A model generated the notes under the pieces. That model was not told the origin of the DNA, searched no databases, and saw nothing but the letters and a program-made list of their open reading frames with translations. Of a DNA stretch of 64,000 nucleotides, positions 16,434-26,163 are shown piece after piece; the stretch's first letter is position 1, and every line of letters starts with the position of its first letter. The stretch is from an uncultured Burkholderiales bacterium (lineage in GTDB: Bacteria; Pseudomonadota; Gammaproteobacteria; Burkholderiales; Eutrophovitaceae), in assembly GCA_951812315.1 (NCBI GenBank), contig CATOSA010000006.1:126091-190090 (forward strand). The letters are read 5' to 3'. The position numbers were made by a program, and so were the translations under genes.

Positions 16434-17098
16434 CGCTGCACAAAGATGTGATGCTGGACTTCGCCAGAGACGCGCGTACCGGTCTGGACGAAGCCGTGTT
16501 CTGTGCCGGTAAATCGGCGGCACACGTTGCCGAAATTTTGCGGCAGGTCGACGCGCGCAATGGCCGCATATTGTTGACGCGCCTGCGTCCGGATCAGTTT
16601 GAAGCGTTGCCGCAAGCCCACCGCGAGAACCTCGACTACGATGCATTGTCACAAACCGGGTACTTTTCGCGCCCGTATCCGCAAAGCGAGACAAAGCGAG
16701 TTGCCGTAGTAGCGGCAGGTACCTCCGATGTCGTCGTCGCCAAAGAGGCGGCGCGCACACTTGCTTTCTACGGCGAAGCGCCGACGGAGATTACCGATGT
16801 CGGTGTTGCCGGACTATGGCGGTTACTGGAGCGAATTGAGGAAATTCGGACCATGAAAGTGGTTATTGCAATTGCCGGAATGGATGCTGCACTACCGACC
16901 GTTGTGGGTGGCCTGATCAGCTCGCCGATTATCGGTGTGCCAACTTCCGTGGGTTATGGTGTGGCCGAGGGGGGGCAGACTGCACTCAATGCGATGCTTG
17001 CCAGTTGCTCTTCCGGATTGACCGTAACCAACATCGATAACGGTTACGGTGCGGCCTGTGCCGCGTTGCGCATCCTGCGTATGTCGTCACCTTCATGA
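16430..17098 (+). CDS. larB: Pincer cofactor carboxylase/hydrolase LarB
   Basis: 222 residues, related to PurE. The C-terminal domain holds VAVVAAGTSDVVVAKEAARTL, then IAIAGMDAALPTVVGGL, then PIIGVPTSVGYG. LarB carboxylates nicotinic acid adenine dinucleotide and cleaves its phosphoanhydride, the first step of pincer cofactor synthesis. An ATGA overlap with larE shows tight translational coupling. It ends the operon; the 206 nt to the convergent gene at 17305 show no clear terminator and no gene. Confidence 0.92.
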   Translation: MTLHKDVMLDFARDARTGLDEAVFCAGKSAAHVAEILRQVDARNGRILLTRLRPDQFEALPQAHRENLDYDALSQTGYFSRPYPQSETKRVAVVAAGTSDVVVAKEAARTLAFYGEAPTEITDVGVAGLWRLLERIEEIRTMKVVIAIAGMDAALPTVVGGLISSPIIGVPTSVGYGVAEGGQTALNAMLASCSSGLTVTNIDNGYGAACAALRILRMSSPS

Positions 17099-17304
17099 GT
17101 TCACTCACGCCAGCAGGATTGGCATGTCAACATCGATGCCGCGAATTGGCAGCCGATTGGCTCGAGAGTTTGTTGAAGCTTTGGCCATCGCGCTGCAAGC
17201 ACGCACCATGTGCGGGTTCAAACGCAACCTTGATCTAGAAAGCCTGGATCCATTCACCGGCGTAGAAATACATCGTCTCGGCGCGTTCGCCGACCGGGCC
17301 ATCG

Positions 17305-17778
17305 TCAGTCAATGCCGTCGTGTTCGAAATCAGGCAAACGCTGTGTCGCCTTATCGCGAATCGCCCGCTTGCCCAGGACAAATGGAGAGACCTTGTGGAT
17401 CATCCGATACGCATTGGCGGGAAACTTGCGAATCTCTTGTGCGATGGTCGATTCGCCATCGACATAGATAATCACGCTCATGTCGTCGCCGGCCAGACAC
17501 AGGACGGCAACATCCCGGTTGTCGCGCTTGCGAAATGATCCCCGAACAACGTTGTGCTGCCCGTCCCATTTCGTGAACATTGGAATGCGGCAGCCGCGCC
17601 GCACCAGGTCGGCCTTGATTCGGGAATTCAGGCCACTGATATCGCTGGGCTCGAACAGCTTCAAATCTGGCCACACTTTGCGGGCCTCTTCAAGATTGTG
17701 CTGTGCCAGTGCTGGCGAACACAGCAGTGCAACTACGCACGTCAATACAGTAAGGCTGAATGACCTGATGCGAATCAC
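17305..17778 (-). CDS. Secreted protein coupled to egtB, function unknown
   Basis: 157 residues from a GTG at 17778 that overlaps the egtB stop (GTGA); the longer open frame upstream lies inside egtB. The start VIRIRSFSLTVLTCVVALLCSPALAQH is a clear signal peptide with cleavage after ALA. The mature part is about 130 residues, with one notable motif (DVAVLCLAGDDMSVIIYVDGE) that looks like a beta-rich domain and a pair of Cys (RRGCRIP, VLCLAG). I do not recognise the family. Translational coupling suggests it is made with EgtB, though it would act in the periplasm. Confidence 0.7.
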   Translation of the reverse strand: MIRIRSFSLTVLTCVVALLCSPALAQHNLEEARKVWPDLKLFEPSDISGLNSRIKADLVRRGCRIPMFTKWDGQHNVVRGSFRKRDNRDVAVLCLAGDDMSVIIYVDGESTIAQEIRKFPANAYRMIHKVSPFVLGKRAIRDKATQRLPDFEHDGID

Positions 17779-19064
17779 TTGTCTGCGAGCCTCAATCCCT
17801 TGAACTGCCAGCGTTCGTGGGGATAGAAGAAGTTGCGGTACGTGTGGCGAATATGTGAACGCGGCGTGACGCACGAACCACCGCGCAGTACTTGCTGGTT
17901 GATCATGAATTTGCCGTTGTATTCACCCAGCGCACCTGCGTTCGCCTTGTATCCCGGGTAAGGGCTATAAGCGCTCGCAGTCCATTCCCAAACGTCGCCG
18001 AAAAACGCGGCCCCATCTGAGTGCGGACGCGGGTGAAGTCGCCCGTCTTCGACGAAGTTGCCATCGTTCTGTTGCCGGGCCGCCGCGATTTCCCATTCTG
18101 TCTCCGTGGGCAGGCGCTTTCCGGACCATCGCGCAAAGGCATCCGCTTCGTAGTAACTGACATGACATACCGGTTCGGACGGGTCGACCTGGCGCATGCC
18201 GGACAACGTCATTTGCCACCATTGTTCATCGCGCTGCTCCCAGTACATCGGTGCATTCCAACCGCGTTCGTGTACCGCTTGCCATCCGTCAGATAGCCAC
18301 AACGTGGGTGTCCCGTAACCATTGTCATCGATGAATTTAATAAACTTGCCTGAGTCGACCGGGCGCGAAGCGATTCGGAACGGCTCCAGATATTCTCGAT
18401 GCTTCGGAATTTCGTTATCAAATGCAAAGCCTGCGCCCGAATGCCCTGCTTCATATACGCCCGCCGGAAACGCCAGCCATTCGACGGGCGTGGCTGCTGA
18501 AGACGCTTCGTCAGCCCGTTCGCGGTAAATCGGGCGAAGCGGGTTGCACCAGAACAAATGCTTGATATCGGTGAGTAAAAGTTCCTGATGCTGTTGTTCG
18601 TGGTGCATGCCAAGCGTACAACGCGCCGTGATTTCGTCGGCATCTTCTTGGCCGGATTGGGTGAGCAGCTTTTCAAGATGTTGATCAACGTGGCGACGGT
18701 AGTTCAACACTTCGGAAAAAAGAGGCCGCGTCAAAAGTCCGCGATCTTTCCGCGAATAAAACGAGCCGACAGATTCGTAATAGGAGTTGAACAAAAATCC
18801 GAAGTCGGGATGGAACGCCTTATATCCGTCGACAAAGGGTTGCAGGATAAATGTCTCAAAAAACCAGGTTGTGTGGGCGAGATGCCATTTTGCCGGGCTG
18901 GTCTCGGGCGCGCTTTGCACCACACAGTCCTCCGGACCAAGTGGATCGCACAGCGCGACGGTCCGCGCACGTACGCGCATCAGGTCGCTCAGCAATGTGG
19001 TGTTGTCGTTCGTCGGAACTGTGGCCGCAAGAGGAGTCGGCATGGATACCTCATTAGCAATCAT
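17775..19064 (-). CDS. egtB: Ergothioneine sulfoxide synthase EgtB
   Basis: 429 residues. The N-terminal DinB-like domain has the iron ligands KWHLAHTTWF and HHEQQHQE (H-x3-H-x-E, about residues 155-161). The C-terminal FGE-sulfatase domain contains VCHVSYYEADAFARWSGKRLPTE, GDVWEWTASAY and VLRGGSC. EgtB couples hercynine to gamma-glutamylcysteine or cysteine with O2. Two start codons (19064 and 19043) are possible. It is divergent from egtD, with 154 nt between that must hold both promoters. No egtC or egtE lies next to it. Confidence 0.95.
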   Translation of the reverse strand: MIANEVSMPTPLAATVPTNDNTTLLSDLMRVRARTVALCDPLGPEDCVVQSAPETSPAKWHLAHTTWFFETFILQPFVDGYKAFHPDFGFLFNSYYESVGSFYSRKDRGLLTRPLFSEVLNYRRHVDQHLEKLLTQSGQEDADEITARCTLGMHHEQQHQELLLTDIKHLFWCNPLRPIYRERADEASSAATPVEWLAFPAGVYEAGHSGAGFAFDNEIPKHREYLEPFRIASRPVDSGKFIKFIDDNGYGTPTLWLSDGWQAVHERGWNAPMYWEQRDEQWWQMTLSGMRQVDPSEPVCHVSYYEADAFARWSGKRLPTETEWEIAAARQQNDGNFVEDGRLHPRPHSDGAAFFGDVWEWTASAYSPYPGYKANAGALGEYNGKFMINQQVLRGGSCVTPRSHIRHTYRNFFYPHERWQFKGLRLADK

Positions 19065-19218
19065 GGGAATACCGCCAGTTTAAGCCGTGCGACTTGTATG
19101 CGCAAAATGCGATGTGTTGGCGCCGGACAATATCCAATGTGTCACTTTGGCCACAGAAAGTTTCAGTAAACGGAAAAACCGGTTAGGGTTATGCCAATTC
19201 CCGACTACGGAGCGGTAA

Positions 19219-20211
19219 ATGAATTTATCGGAAAAGAAAAAGCGGATAGCGTTACCAGACAATTTCCGGCTCTTTTCTCTCGACAATGGCGCGGACGTCG
19301 ATCTCGGAGAAGTGATCGATGGCTTGAAGGCGACGCCGAAATTAGTAGCGCCGAAGTTTTTCTATGATGCCCGTGGCAGCACGCTGTTCAATGCGATCTG
19401 TACCACTGACGCCTATTATCCGACACGTACCGAGTGCAGTATTTATCAGCAACAAGCTGGCGCGATTGCCGACGCGGTAGGGGAAGACACGACCGTCATC
19501 GAGTTCGGCCCTGGCGATATGTCGAAAGTAAGGCTATTGCTGGACCATCTGCGTCCGCGCACGTACATCGGCATCGATGTCTCCGTCGCTCAACTCGAGG
19601 ACGCCGGGCCGCCGCTTGCATCCGACTATCCGTGGTTGCAGGTGGTCGCGGTTTGTGGTGATTTCGGGCCGTCGGTGAAACTCGAGGAGCATTTGCCTGA
19701 TGACAGCAGGCGTGTCGCGTTTTTCCCCGGGTCGACAATTGGCAACCTGGATCCGGCCGCGGCCGAGAATTTTCTCCGTGGCCTGCGTAGCATGGTCGGC
19801 TCGACCGGGGCAGTCATTGTCGGCGTGGATCTGCAAAAGCCGAAATCCACGCTGGAAAAGGCGTACAACGATCCAGAGGGCTATACGCGGGCGTTTAACC
19901 TGAATCTACTGACCCGCATTAATCGTGAACTGGGTGCTAACTTTGACGAACGGCGCTTCCGGCACAAGGCGTTTTACAACGAAGAGCTTGGCCGGATGGA
20001 AATGCATCTGGTCAGCGTGATCGAGCAGAAGGTGCGCATCGGCGACGAGACAATCGACTTCCAGCCCGGTGAGACCATTCACACTGAAAGCTCCTGGAAA
20101 TATACGCGTGAGCGGTTTGCGGCGCTTACCGAGAAAGCAGGATTCGCTTCGCACAAGTTTTTCACCGACGAACGCGGCTGGTTCGGCGTTTTCGTGCTGA
20201 GCACGAAATAA
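19219..20211 (+). CDS. egtD: L-histidine N-alpha-methyltransferase EgtD
   Basis: 330 residues. N-terminal PKFFYDARGSTLFNAICTTDAYYPTRTE is the family's histidine-binding region. The SAM site is TVIEFGPGDMSKVRLLLD, followed by YIGIDVS and FFPGSTIGNLDP. The C-terminus has IHTESSWKYT. It makes hercynine by three methylations of histidine. Together with the divergent egtB it gives the core ergothioneine pathway. It ends 13 nt before the convergent hslU stop. Confidence 0.96.
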   Translation: MNLSEKKKRIALPDNFRLFSLDNGADVDLGEVIDGLKATPKLVAPKFFYDARGSTLFNAICTTDAYYPTRTECSIYQQQAGAIADAVGEDTTVIEFGPGDMSKVRLLLDHLRPRTYIGIDVSVAQLEDAGPPLASDYPWLQVVAVCGDFGPSVKLEEHLPDDSRRVAFFPGSTIGNLDPAAAENFLRGLRSMVGSTGAVIVGVDLQKPKSTLEKAYNDPEGYTRAFNLNLLTRINRELGANFDERRFRHKAFYNEELGRMEMHLVSVIEQKVRIGDETIDFQPGETIHTESSWKYTRERFAALTEKAGFASHKFFTDERGWFGVFVLSTK

Positions 20212-20224
20212 AACCAGACTGGCG

Positions 20225-21556
20225 TTACAAGACGTAGCGCGCGAGATCTTCGCTGCCGGCAAGCTCGTTCAGGCGTTCATTGACGTAAGCGGTGTCAATG
20301 CGAATCGTTTCTCCTTGCCGATTGGTCGCGTCAAACGAGAGCTCTTCGAGTAGCTTCTCCATCACCGTGTAAAGACGGCGCGCCCCGATGTTCTCCGTTT
20401 TTTCGTTGACTTGCCAGGCGATCTCCGCGAGGCGATGAATGCCATCATCGGGAAATTCGAGTTCCACACCTTCGGTATTCATCAATGCCTGATATTGCCG
20501 CGTCAGGCAGGCGTCTGTGGAAGTGAGGATGCGCCGGAAATCTTCAACGGTGAGACTGGCAAGCTCAACCCTGATAGGAAACCGGCCCTGCAACTCCGGT
20601 ATCAGATCCGACGGTTTGGATAAGTGAAATGCGCCGCTGCCAATGAACAGAATATGGTCTGTGCGCACCATGCCGTATTTGGTCGTGACCGTTGTCCCTT
20701 CGACCAGCGGTAACAGATCGCGTTGCACGCCCTGCCTTGACACTTCGGCAGCAGATGTTTCCTGGCGACTGGTGATCTTGTCGACCTCATCAAGGAAGAC
20801 GATGCCGTTTTGCTCGGCATTGGAGACAGCGCGCAATTTGATTTCGTCATCATTAACCAGCTTGCTTGCCTCTTCGTCTGTGAGCAGTTGAAGAGCTTCC
20901 TTGATTCTTAGCTTGCGGGTGCTTTTCCGGGAGCCGCCGACATTCTGAAACATGTTCTGGATTTGCGACGTGAGATCCTCCATGCCGGGAGGCGCAAGGA
21001 TTTCCATGTGCGCAGACACCTGTGCAACATCAATTTCGATTTCCTTGTCATCGAGGTCACCTTCGCGAAGACGCTTGCGGAATTTCTGCCGCGTGGACGA
21101 ATCGGAGGGAGTCTCATCGTCGCCGACGCCGACCTCCCGAGCCGGCGGTAGCAATGCATCAAGGACGCGCTCTTCGGCCATATCCTCCGCGCGATGGCGA
21201 ACCTTTTGCGTCTCCTTTTCACGAGTCTCCGTGATTGCCATCTCGACAAGGTCTCGAATGATTGCGTCGACATCCTTGCCGACGTAGCCGACTTCAGTGA
21301 ATTTGGTTGCTTCGACTTTTATGAATGGCGCGTCGGCCAGCCGCGCGAGCCGCCGTGCGATTTCAGTTTTGCCCACACCGGTCGGTCCGATCATCAATAT
21401 GTTCTTGGGCGTGATCTCCTGGCGCAGCGGGTCGGAGACCTGCTGGCGTCGCCAGCGATTGCGCAGCGCGATAGCGACAGCACGCTTGGCGGCGTCCTGC
21501 CCGACAATGTGTTTGTCCAGTTCGTGAACGATTTCCTGAGGTGTCATCCCCGACAT
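20225..21556 (-). CDS. hslU: HslU, ATPase subunit of the HslUV protease
   Basis: 443 residues, AAA+ family. [34 protein letters not shown] is the standard start, Walker A is GPTGVGKTE (57-65), the I-domain follows with long charged helices, Walker B is [10 protein letters not shown], and the C-terminus ends with a hydrophobic LARYVL tail that inserts into HslV. It unfolds proteins for HslV. It follows hslV by 137 nt on the same strand. Confidence 0.97.
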   Translation of the reverse strand: MSGMTPQEIVHELDKHIVGQDAAKRAVAIALRNRWRRQQVSDPLRQEITPKNILMIGPTGVGKTEIARRLARLADAPFIKVEATKFTEVGYVGKDVDAIIRDLVEMAITETREKETQKVRHRAEDMAEERVLDALLPPAREVGVGDDETPSDSSTRQKFRKRLREGDLDDKEIEIDVAQVSAHMEILAPPGMEDLTSQIQNMFQNVGGSRKSTRKLRIKEALQLLTDEEASKLVNDDEIKLRAVSNAEQNGIVFLDEVDKITSRQETSAAEVSRQGVQRDLLPLVEGTTVTTKYGMVRTDHILFIGSGAFHLSKPSDLIPELQGRFPIRVELASLTVEDFRRILTSTDACLTRQYQALMNTEGVELEFPDDGIHRLAEIAWQVNEKTENIGARRLYTVMEKLLEELSFDATNRQGETIRIDTAYVNERLNELAGSEDLARYVL

Positions 21557-21693
21557 GCGATGTACTCTGAATGATGTGATGTTGGCGGTGTCGTCATTGT
21601 ATGTATCGATCGGGTATCTACCAATCTGCGAACCTCAATTCGTGCATATCGTTCGGCAGACACAAAACGGCGACGGCGGTGAGAAGGTGCTCG

Positions 21694-22236
21694 CTATTCT
21701 TCGAGCACCTCGATTGAGTGGTTCTGGTTGGTGTAAATGCAGATGTCGCCCGCGATCGTCAGTGATTTTCTGACAATTTCTTCCGGAGAGTGTTCCGTAT
21801 TTTCGAGAAGCGCGCGTGCCGCAGCCTGCGCGTAAGGTCCGCCGCTGCCGATCGCGATCAAGCCCAACTCGGGCTCTACCACGTCGCCGTTTCCGGAAAG
21901 AATGAGCGATGATTCCGCATCGGCGATTGCCAGCATTGCTTCAAGGCGTCGCAGAATGCGATCGGTCCGCCAGTCCTTGGCGAGTTCGACCGCAGAGCGC
22001 AGCAAATGGCCTTGATGTTTTTCGAGCTTCGCTTCGAAACGTTCGAACAGCGTAAATGCGTCCGCCGTTCCGCCGGCAAATCCGGCGACAATACGGTCGT
22101 TGAAAATTCGCCTGATCTTGCGCGCGGATGCCTTGAGCACGATGTTTCCGAGCGTGATCTGGCCGTCGCCGCCCAGCGCAACCCGTCTGCCGCGGCGAAC
22201 CGACACAATCGTTGTACCGTGGAGGATATCGCTCAT
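21694..22236 (-). CDS. hslV: HslV, proteolytic subunit of the HslUV protease
   Basis: 180 residues, beta-subunit proteasome fold. The precursor MSDILHG is removed to expose catalytic Thr8 in [18 protein letters not shown], the Lys of [11 protein letters not shown], and [16 protein letters not shown] match the family closely. It assembles as a double hexamer with HslU. It sits between the phosphatase gene (172-nt gap upstream) and hslU. Confidence 0.97.
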   Translation of the reverse strand: MSDILHGTTIVSVRRGRRVALGGDGQITLGNIVLKASARKIRRIFNDRIVAGFAGGTADAFTLFERFEAKLEKHQGHLLRSAVELAKDWRTDRILRRLEAMLAIADAESSLILSGNGDVVEPELGLIAIGSGGPYAQAAARALLENTEHSPEEIVRKSLTIAGDICIYTNQNHSIEVLEE

Positions 22237-22408
22237 AGTTCTTTTACCAGGAATTGAATCAATGGTCGCATCCCGGATTTTGTGCCTGATTTCCGGGGGC
22301 CATGAGGATAGCGATTGCGCAAGCGTGAAGCAAGCGACCAGCTACTGATCGTGCCCGATATTCTCAGCGCCCGCGACTGTAATCGGGGACAGATCATGGA
22401 CAGCCCGT

Positions 22409-23038
22409 TCAGGCATCGTCCATTGACAGCCGTGCCGGCAGATGGCTGGGGTCGGCCTCGTCAAGCAAGCGAATTTCCGAACCGTCAACGTGAAAAGTTC
22501 TGACCGAAGTGTTGTGGATTGGGGAATCCTGTGGTGCGTCGAGTGGGCACCCTTTGGCGAGGCGACAGACAATGCCGACGACTCCACCATGAGTTACCGC
22601 GACGATGTGCTTGCCGGAGTATGTGGAAGCGGTTTGAGTCAGAAAATCGGTTACGCGCGCTGCAAATTCGCGCAGCGACTCGCCGCCTTCGATCGGCGCG
22701 TCGATTTGCCGCGACTGGAACACATCAAGTAATTGCGGCATTTTCTCCTGAGCTTCCGCGTAATACAGGCCTTCCAATACACCGAGCTTGCGCTCCCGAA
22801 GCCGTGAATCGTGCAAAACTTCCAAACGGTGTCCATTAGCGATTGGCTGCATTGTTTGCTTTGCCCGGCTCAGATCGCTGCTTACCAGGATGCCAATCGT
22901 TTCGTTGCGAAAACGCAACGCCACTGCCTCGGCCTGGGCGCGACCCACTGCACTGAGAGGCGTATCCAGTTGTCCCTGGATACGCCGCTTGGCGTTCCAT
23001 TCGGTTTCACCGTGGCGTATCAGTGTCAATTTTGTCAT
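22409..23038 (-). CDS. Histidine phosphatase (phosphoglycerate mutase-like)
   Basis: 209 residues from the ATG at 23038; an in-frame ATG eight codons earlier is less likely. The active site is LIRHGETEWN with His9, the second His is in AVTHGGVVG, and RAKQTM plus RLRERKLGVLEG are the usual phosphate-pocket segments. Members include alpha-ribazole phosphatase and broad-range phosphatases; the substrate here is not clear. It is placed between xerC and hslV, where many relatives have no gene. Confidence 0.85.
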   Translation of the reverse strand: MTKLTLIRHGETEWNAKRRIQGQLDTPLSAVGRAQAEAVALRFRNETIGILVSSDLSRAKQTMQPIANGHRLEVLHDSRLRERKLGVLEGLYYAEAQEKMPQLLDVFQSRQIDAPIEGGESLREFAARVTDFLTQTASTYSGKHIVAVTHGGVVGIVCRLAKGCPLDAPQDSPIHNTSVRTFHVDGSEIRLLDEADPSHLPARLSMDDA

Positions 23039-23219
23039 TGCAAGTAATATTGGTCGATTCAATCCTGCCTAAACCGCTTCTGGTTGCAGCAGACTTGATC
23101 GACCGGGCATTGCCAGAGATAAAAGGACGGTGCAACCCGGAAAGCGGCAGATCAGTGTGAAAAATTCTGCAGGGTCGGCAGAGCATCAAGCTTGTTTCGT
23201 TTTCTAGTGAAACACAGCA

Positions 23220-24152
23220 CTAGACCTTGCGCTTGGCGCGCGGATGCGCGGCGTCATAGGTTTTGGCAAGATGCTGCCAGTCGAGATGAGTATAGATCTG
23301 GGTCGATGAAATACTTGCGTGGCCCAGCATTTCCTGAACTGCACGAAGATCGCCGCTCGACTGGAGGACATGGGAAGCGAACGAATGGCGCAGCATGTGT
23401 GGATGCACATGCTGTGAAATGCCTTGTTTCAGAGCCCAATTCTTGAGCCGCTGTTGAACGGTTCGTGGACCGATCGGTCTTCCATGGTGGTTCAGAAACA
23501 GTGCCGTCTGCTCGCCTCTTGAAATCGCGCCGCGCTCACCTAGCCAGTCACGGATGTAACGCAATGCAAACCGGCCAACTGGAACCACGCGTGTTTTTCC
23601 GCCCTTGCCGAGAACGCGCACCGTGGCGTCGTCGAAATCAATATCAGCGGGGCTTAGCGCAGTGAGTTCAGACAGTCGCAGGCCGGACGAGTAGAACAAC
23701 TCGAACATGGCGCGATCTCGAACCGAGAACGGATCGCCCGCGGGTAAATCAACGAGCTTGGACATTTCTTCGGGTGACAGCGCTTCGGGGAGTTTCTTTG
23801 CCGTCTTGGGCGCGCGTACACCAACGCAGGGATTGTGTGCGAAGCCGTGATCACGCATCAGAAATCTGAAAAAACCGCGCCATGCTGAAAGCACGCGTCC
23901 CAGAGAACGCCCACCGAGCCCCTGGGCATGCAACTTGGCGACGAATCGCCGGATATGATGTGTTCTGATGTCCTGCAGCGGCGTCGACTCGGCCAAACGC
24001 AGTAGAAGCAGAATATCTCGCTGGTAACTTTCGATCGTATGTTTCGAAAGGCGCCGCTCTTGCTCAATGTGAATCAGGAAGCTCGCCGCCAGCGGATTGC
24101 GCTCGCTGTTTGACTCGCTGTCGATGTCTGACTCCCCGGTTCGGTCAGGCAT
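23220..24152 (-). CDS. xerC: Tyrosine recombinase XerC
   Basis: 310 residues. N-terminal SAM-like domain about 20-105, catalytic domain 125-300 with Arg159 (SSGLRLSE), Lys183/186 (GKGGKTR), His252 and Arg255 (HPHMLRHSFAS), His278 (GHAS) and the nucleophile Tyr287 (IYTHLD). It resolves chromosome dimers at dif together with XerD. The ATG follows the DUF484 stop directly (TGAATG), so the two are coupled. Its place after dapF-DUF484 is the conserved XerC location, which favours XerC over an integrase. Confidence 0.95.
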   Translation of the reverse strand: MPDRTGESDIDSESNSERNPLAASFLIHIEQERRLSKHTIESYQRDILLLLRLAESTPLQDIRTHHIRRFVAKLHAQGLGGRSLGRVLSAWRGFFRFLMRDHGFAHNPCVGVRAPKTAKKLPEALSPEEMSKLVDLPAGDPFSVRDRAMFELFYSSGLRLSELTALSPADIDFDDATVRVLGKGGKTRVVPVGRFALRYIRDWLGERGAISRGEQTALFLNHHGRPIGPRTVQQRLKNWALKQGISQHVHPHMLRHSFASHVLQSSGDLRAVQEMLGHASISSTQIYTHLDWQHLAKTYDAAHPRAKRKV

Positions 24153-24794
24153 TCACAGGTGGCGCGAAATTGCCGCTGATGCAATTTCGCCTAGTCGCTG
24201 CAAATACAGAGTGCCCATTTCAGGGTAGAAACGCTCGGCGTCTTCTGACGCAAGTGCCAGCAGGCCAAACGGGTCGCCACCTAGTGCGACATAAGCAAAC
24301 GATTGCAGTGGCGGTTTTGGATCTCCGAACCACTCAATCGAATCGAACATTGGATGGTGGGCACAGTAGGGGTTCGTCAGACTCGTCGCAAAAACCACGA
24401 GTTCCTCGGAAACCTTGGAAAATTCTGACAACTCAGGATGGCTGCCTTCCGGCCATAGCCGGACGGCGATATGTGGCACCGAGAAATCTTCGCGCAAATT
24501 GAAGTACAGGGTGCGTAACACATCTTCCAGTGACATGGCCGCCAGCAGCGCAAGCGTAACCCGGTGCATGCGTTCACCAATCGCATCGTTTTCCTCCCCG
24601 AATGCGATCAGTTCGCTAAGCTTTTCTTCCAGTACGGTATTGCGTTCGCGCAATTGTGACAATTGCCTCTCGGCAATTGGAATGGCGCGCCCGTCGTGTG
24701 GATCGGGGATTTTTATGTTTGACAGTATGTCCACGTGAGCGTCGAGAAATTCAGGGTGCTCTTGCAGATACCGGACAACGTCTTGGTCAGTCAT
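24153..24794 (-). CDS. DUF484 family protein
   Basis: 213 residues. It starts with VVRYLQEHPEFLDAHVDILSNIKIPDPHDGRAIPIAERQ, the DUF484 hallmark, then a coiled-coil stretch (LRERNTVLEEKLSELIAFG), then a GAF-like C-terminal domain. Its function is not established, but it is regularly found between dapF and xerC. The start overlaps the dapF stop by 4 nt. Confidence 0.92.
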   Translation of the reverse strand: MTDQDVVRYLQEHPEFLDAHVDILSNIKIPDPHDGRAIPIAERQLSQLRERNTVLEEKLSELIAFGEENDAIGERMHRVTLALLAAMSLEDVLRTLYFNLREDFSVPHIAVRLWPEGSHPELSEFSKVSEELVVFATSLTNPYCAHHPMFDSIEWFGDPKPPLQSFAYVALGGDPFGLLALASEDAERFYPEMGTLYLQRLGEIASAAISRHL

Positions 24795-25636
24795 TTTTCT
24801 CCTGGAATTTCAATCTCGCCGTCGAATACGATCTTTGCGGGGCCAGTCATCAGAACGCGGCCTTCTTCACCTTGCCATGTAATTTGCAGTTCTCCGCCAC
24901 GCGTGTGAACACTAACCGGTGAATCGATCAATCCCCACCTGATTCCTGTCACGGCGGCGGCACAGGCACCTGTTCCACACGCGAGCGTTTCTCCGACACC
25001 ACGTTCCCAGACCCTGAGTCTAATATTATGTCGATCCATGATCTGCATGTAGCTGGCGTTTGCACGATCAGGGAACAGTTCGTGATTTTCAATCATCGGC
25101 CCCTGCGAAGCGACAGGAGCGGCGTCAACATCGTCGACGATCTGCACTGCATGCCCATTGCCCATTGATAATGCGCCGATCTCTATTCGCTCGTCGTTTA
25201 CTGTAATCGCATAGGCAGGTTTGCGGTGTGGCATCAGCATCGGAATGTCCACCGGATCGAAAAGTGGCTTGGCCATATCAACCGTGACTGCGCCGTCCGC
25301 GTTCAGGCTGGGTTCAATGATGCCGGACGCGGTTTCTACCCGGATGGATTGTTTCTCCGATAACGCTTTGTCATGAACGTAACGGACAAAACAGCGTGCG
25401 CCGTTGCCGCACTGGCTGACTTCGCCGCCGTCCGCGTTGAAAATCCGATAGTAAAAATCAGTACTCTGTGACCGCGGCGCCTCAATAACCAGTAACTGGT
25501 CGAATCCGATTCCTGTATGCCGGTCAGCGAGCGCACGAATCGTGGGTGCACCCAGGTCGAACGGTTCGCGCATTGCGTTTACAACGACGAAATCGTTGCC
25601 CGCACCTTCCATCTTGGTAAATCGTAGCCGGCTCAT
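24791..25636 (-). CDS. dapF: Diaminopimelate epimerase
   Basis: 281 residues. The two catalytic cysteines are Cys76 (SQCGNGARC) and Cys220 (LACGTGACA). RFTKMEGAGNDFVVV is the classic start. It converts LL- to meso-diaminopimelate for lysine and peptidoglycan synthesis; mpl at 38.7 kb uses the same building block in cell-wall recycling. It overlaps the GNAT gene and the DUF484 gene by 4 nt each. Confidence 0.97.
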   Translation of the reverse strand: MSRLRFTKMEGAGNDFVVVNAMREPFDLGAPTIRALADRHTGIGFDQLLVIEAPRSQSTDFYYRIFNADGGEVSQCGNGARCFVRYVHDKALSEKQSIRVETASGIIEPSLNADGAVTVDMAKPLFDPVDIPMLMPHRKPAYAITVNDERIEIGALSMGNGHAVQIVDDVDAAPVASQGPMIENHELFPDRANASYMQIMDRHNIRLRVWERGVGETLACGTGACAAAVTGIRWGLIDSPVSVHTRGGELQITWQGEEGRVLMTGPAKIVFDGEIEIPGEK

Positions 25637-26163
25637 GCGTCGCTTTCGGACAGAGATTTTGAGAAAACGAAGTCGTCCATGAAGAACTGACTACCAATAT
25701 CCACTTTCACACTGCCTTTAACTTCGAATCCGTTGCTGCGGTAGAAGGCAATAGACGGTGCGTTTGCCTTGTTTACTTGCAAATAAAGTGACCGGTATCC
25801 CCTGGAACGGGATTGTTCTTCGACACGGTTTAGCAAGGCCGAGCCAAATCCGCGCCGCATGAATCGCTGGTGTACGTACAGCTTGTCCAGTTTAATCGAC
25901 GATGACTCTGATCCGGGCTCGTAGCTGGCGAAACCGGCCAATTGCGATTGCACTTCGAGTTTGTCCCACCACGCTTCGCCGGATTCGATCTGCACGGCAA
26001 TAACCTCCGGCTGGTAACGTTGTTCCAACATGTAGTCAATCTGGCTGACCGTAATCATGCCGGGATAGTGTAGATACCAGATGTCGCGAGCGAGCTGGGC
26101 AAGCGATTGCAAATCTGTCCCGGTCACTGGAGAAATTCGTAACGTAGCCTCGATTGCGTTCAT
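25633..26163 (-). CDS. GNAT-family N-acetyltransferase
   Basis: 176 residues. The acetyl-CoA site is visible as LYVHQRFMRRGFGSALLNRVEEQSRSRG (motif A, R-x-x-G-x-G), followed by LYLQVNKANAPSIAFYRSNGFEV (motif B). Substrate unknown. ATGA overlaps on both sides, with the CoA-binding gene upstream and dapF downstream, place it inside the operon. This is a typical GNAT of about 170-180 residues with no extra domain. Confidence 0.85.
   Translation of the reverse strand: MNAIEATLRISPVTGTDLQSLAQLARDIWYLHYPGMITVSQIDYMLEQRYQPEVIAVQIESGEAWWDKLEVQSQLAGFASYEPGSESSSIKLDKLYVHQRFMRRGFGSALLNRVEEQSRSRGYRSLYLQVNKANAPSIAFYRSNGFEVKGSVKVDIGSQFFMDDFVFSKSLSESDA

Noticed and set aside
23220-24152. Tyrosine recombinase as an integrase of a mobile island
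   Set aside because: Position after dapF-DUF484, length and motifs fit housekeeping XerC; no attachment site or cargo is seen.
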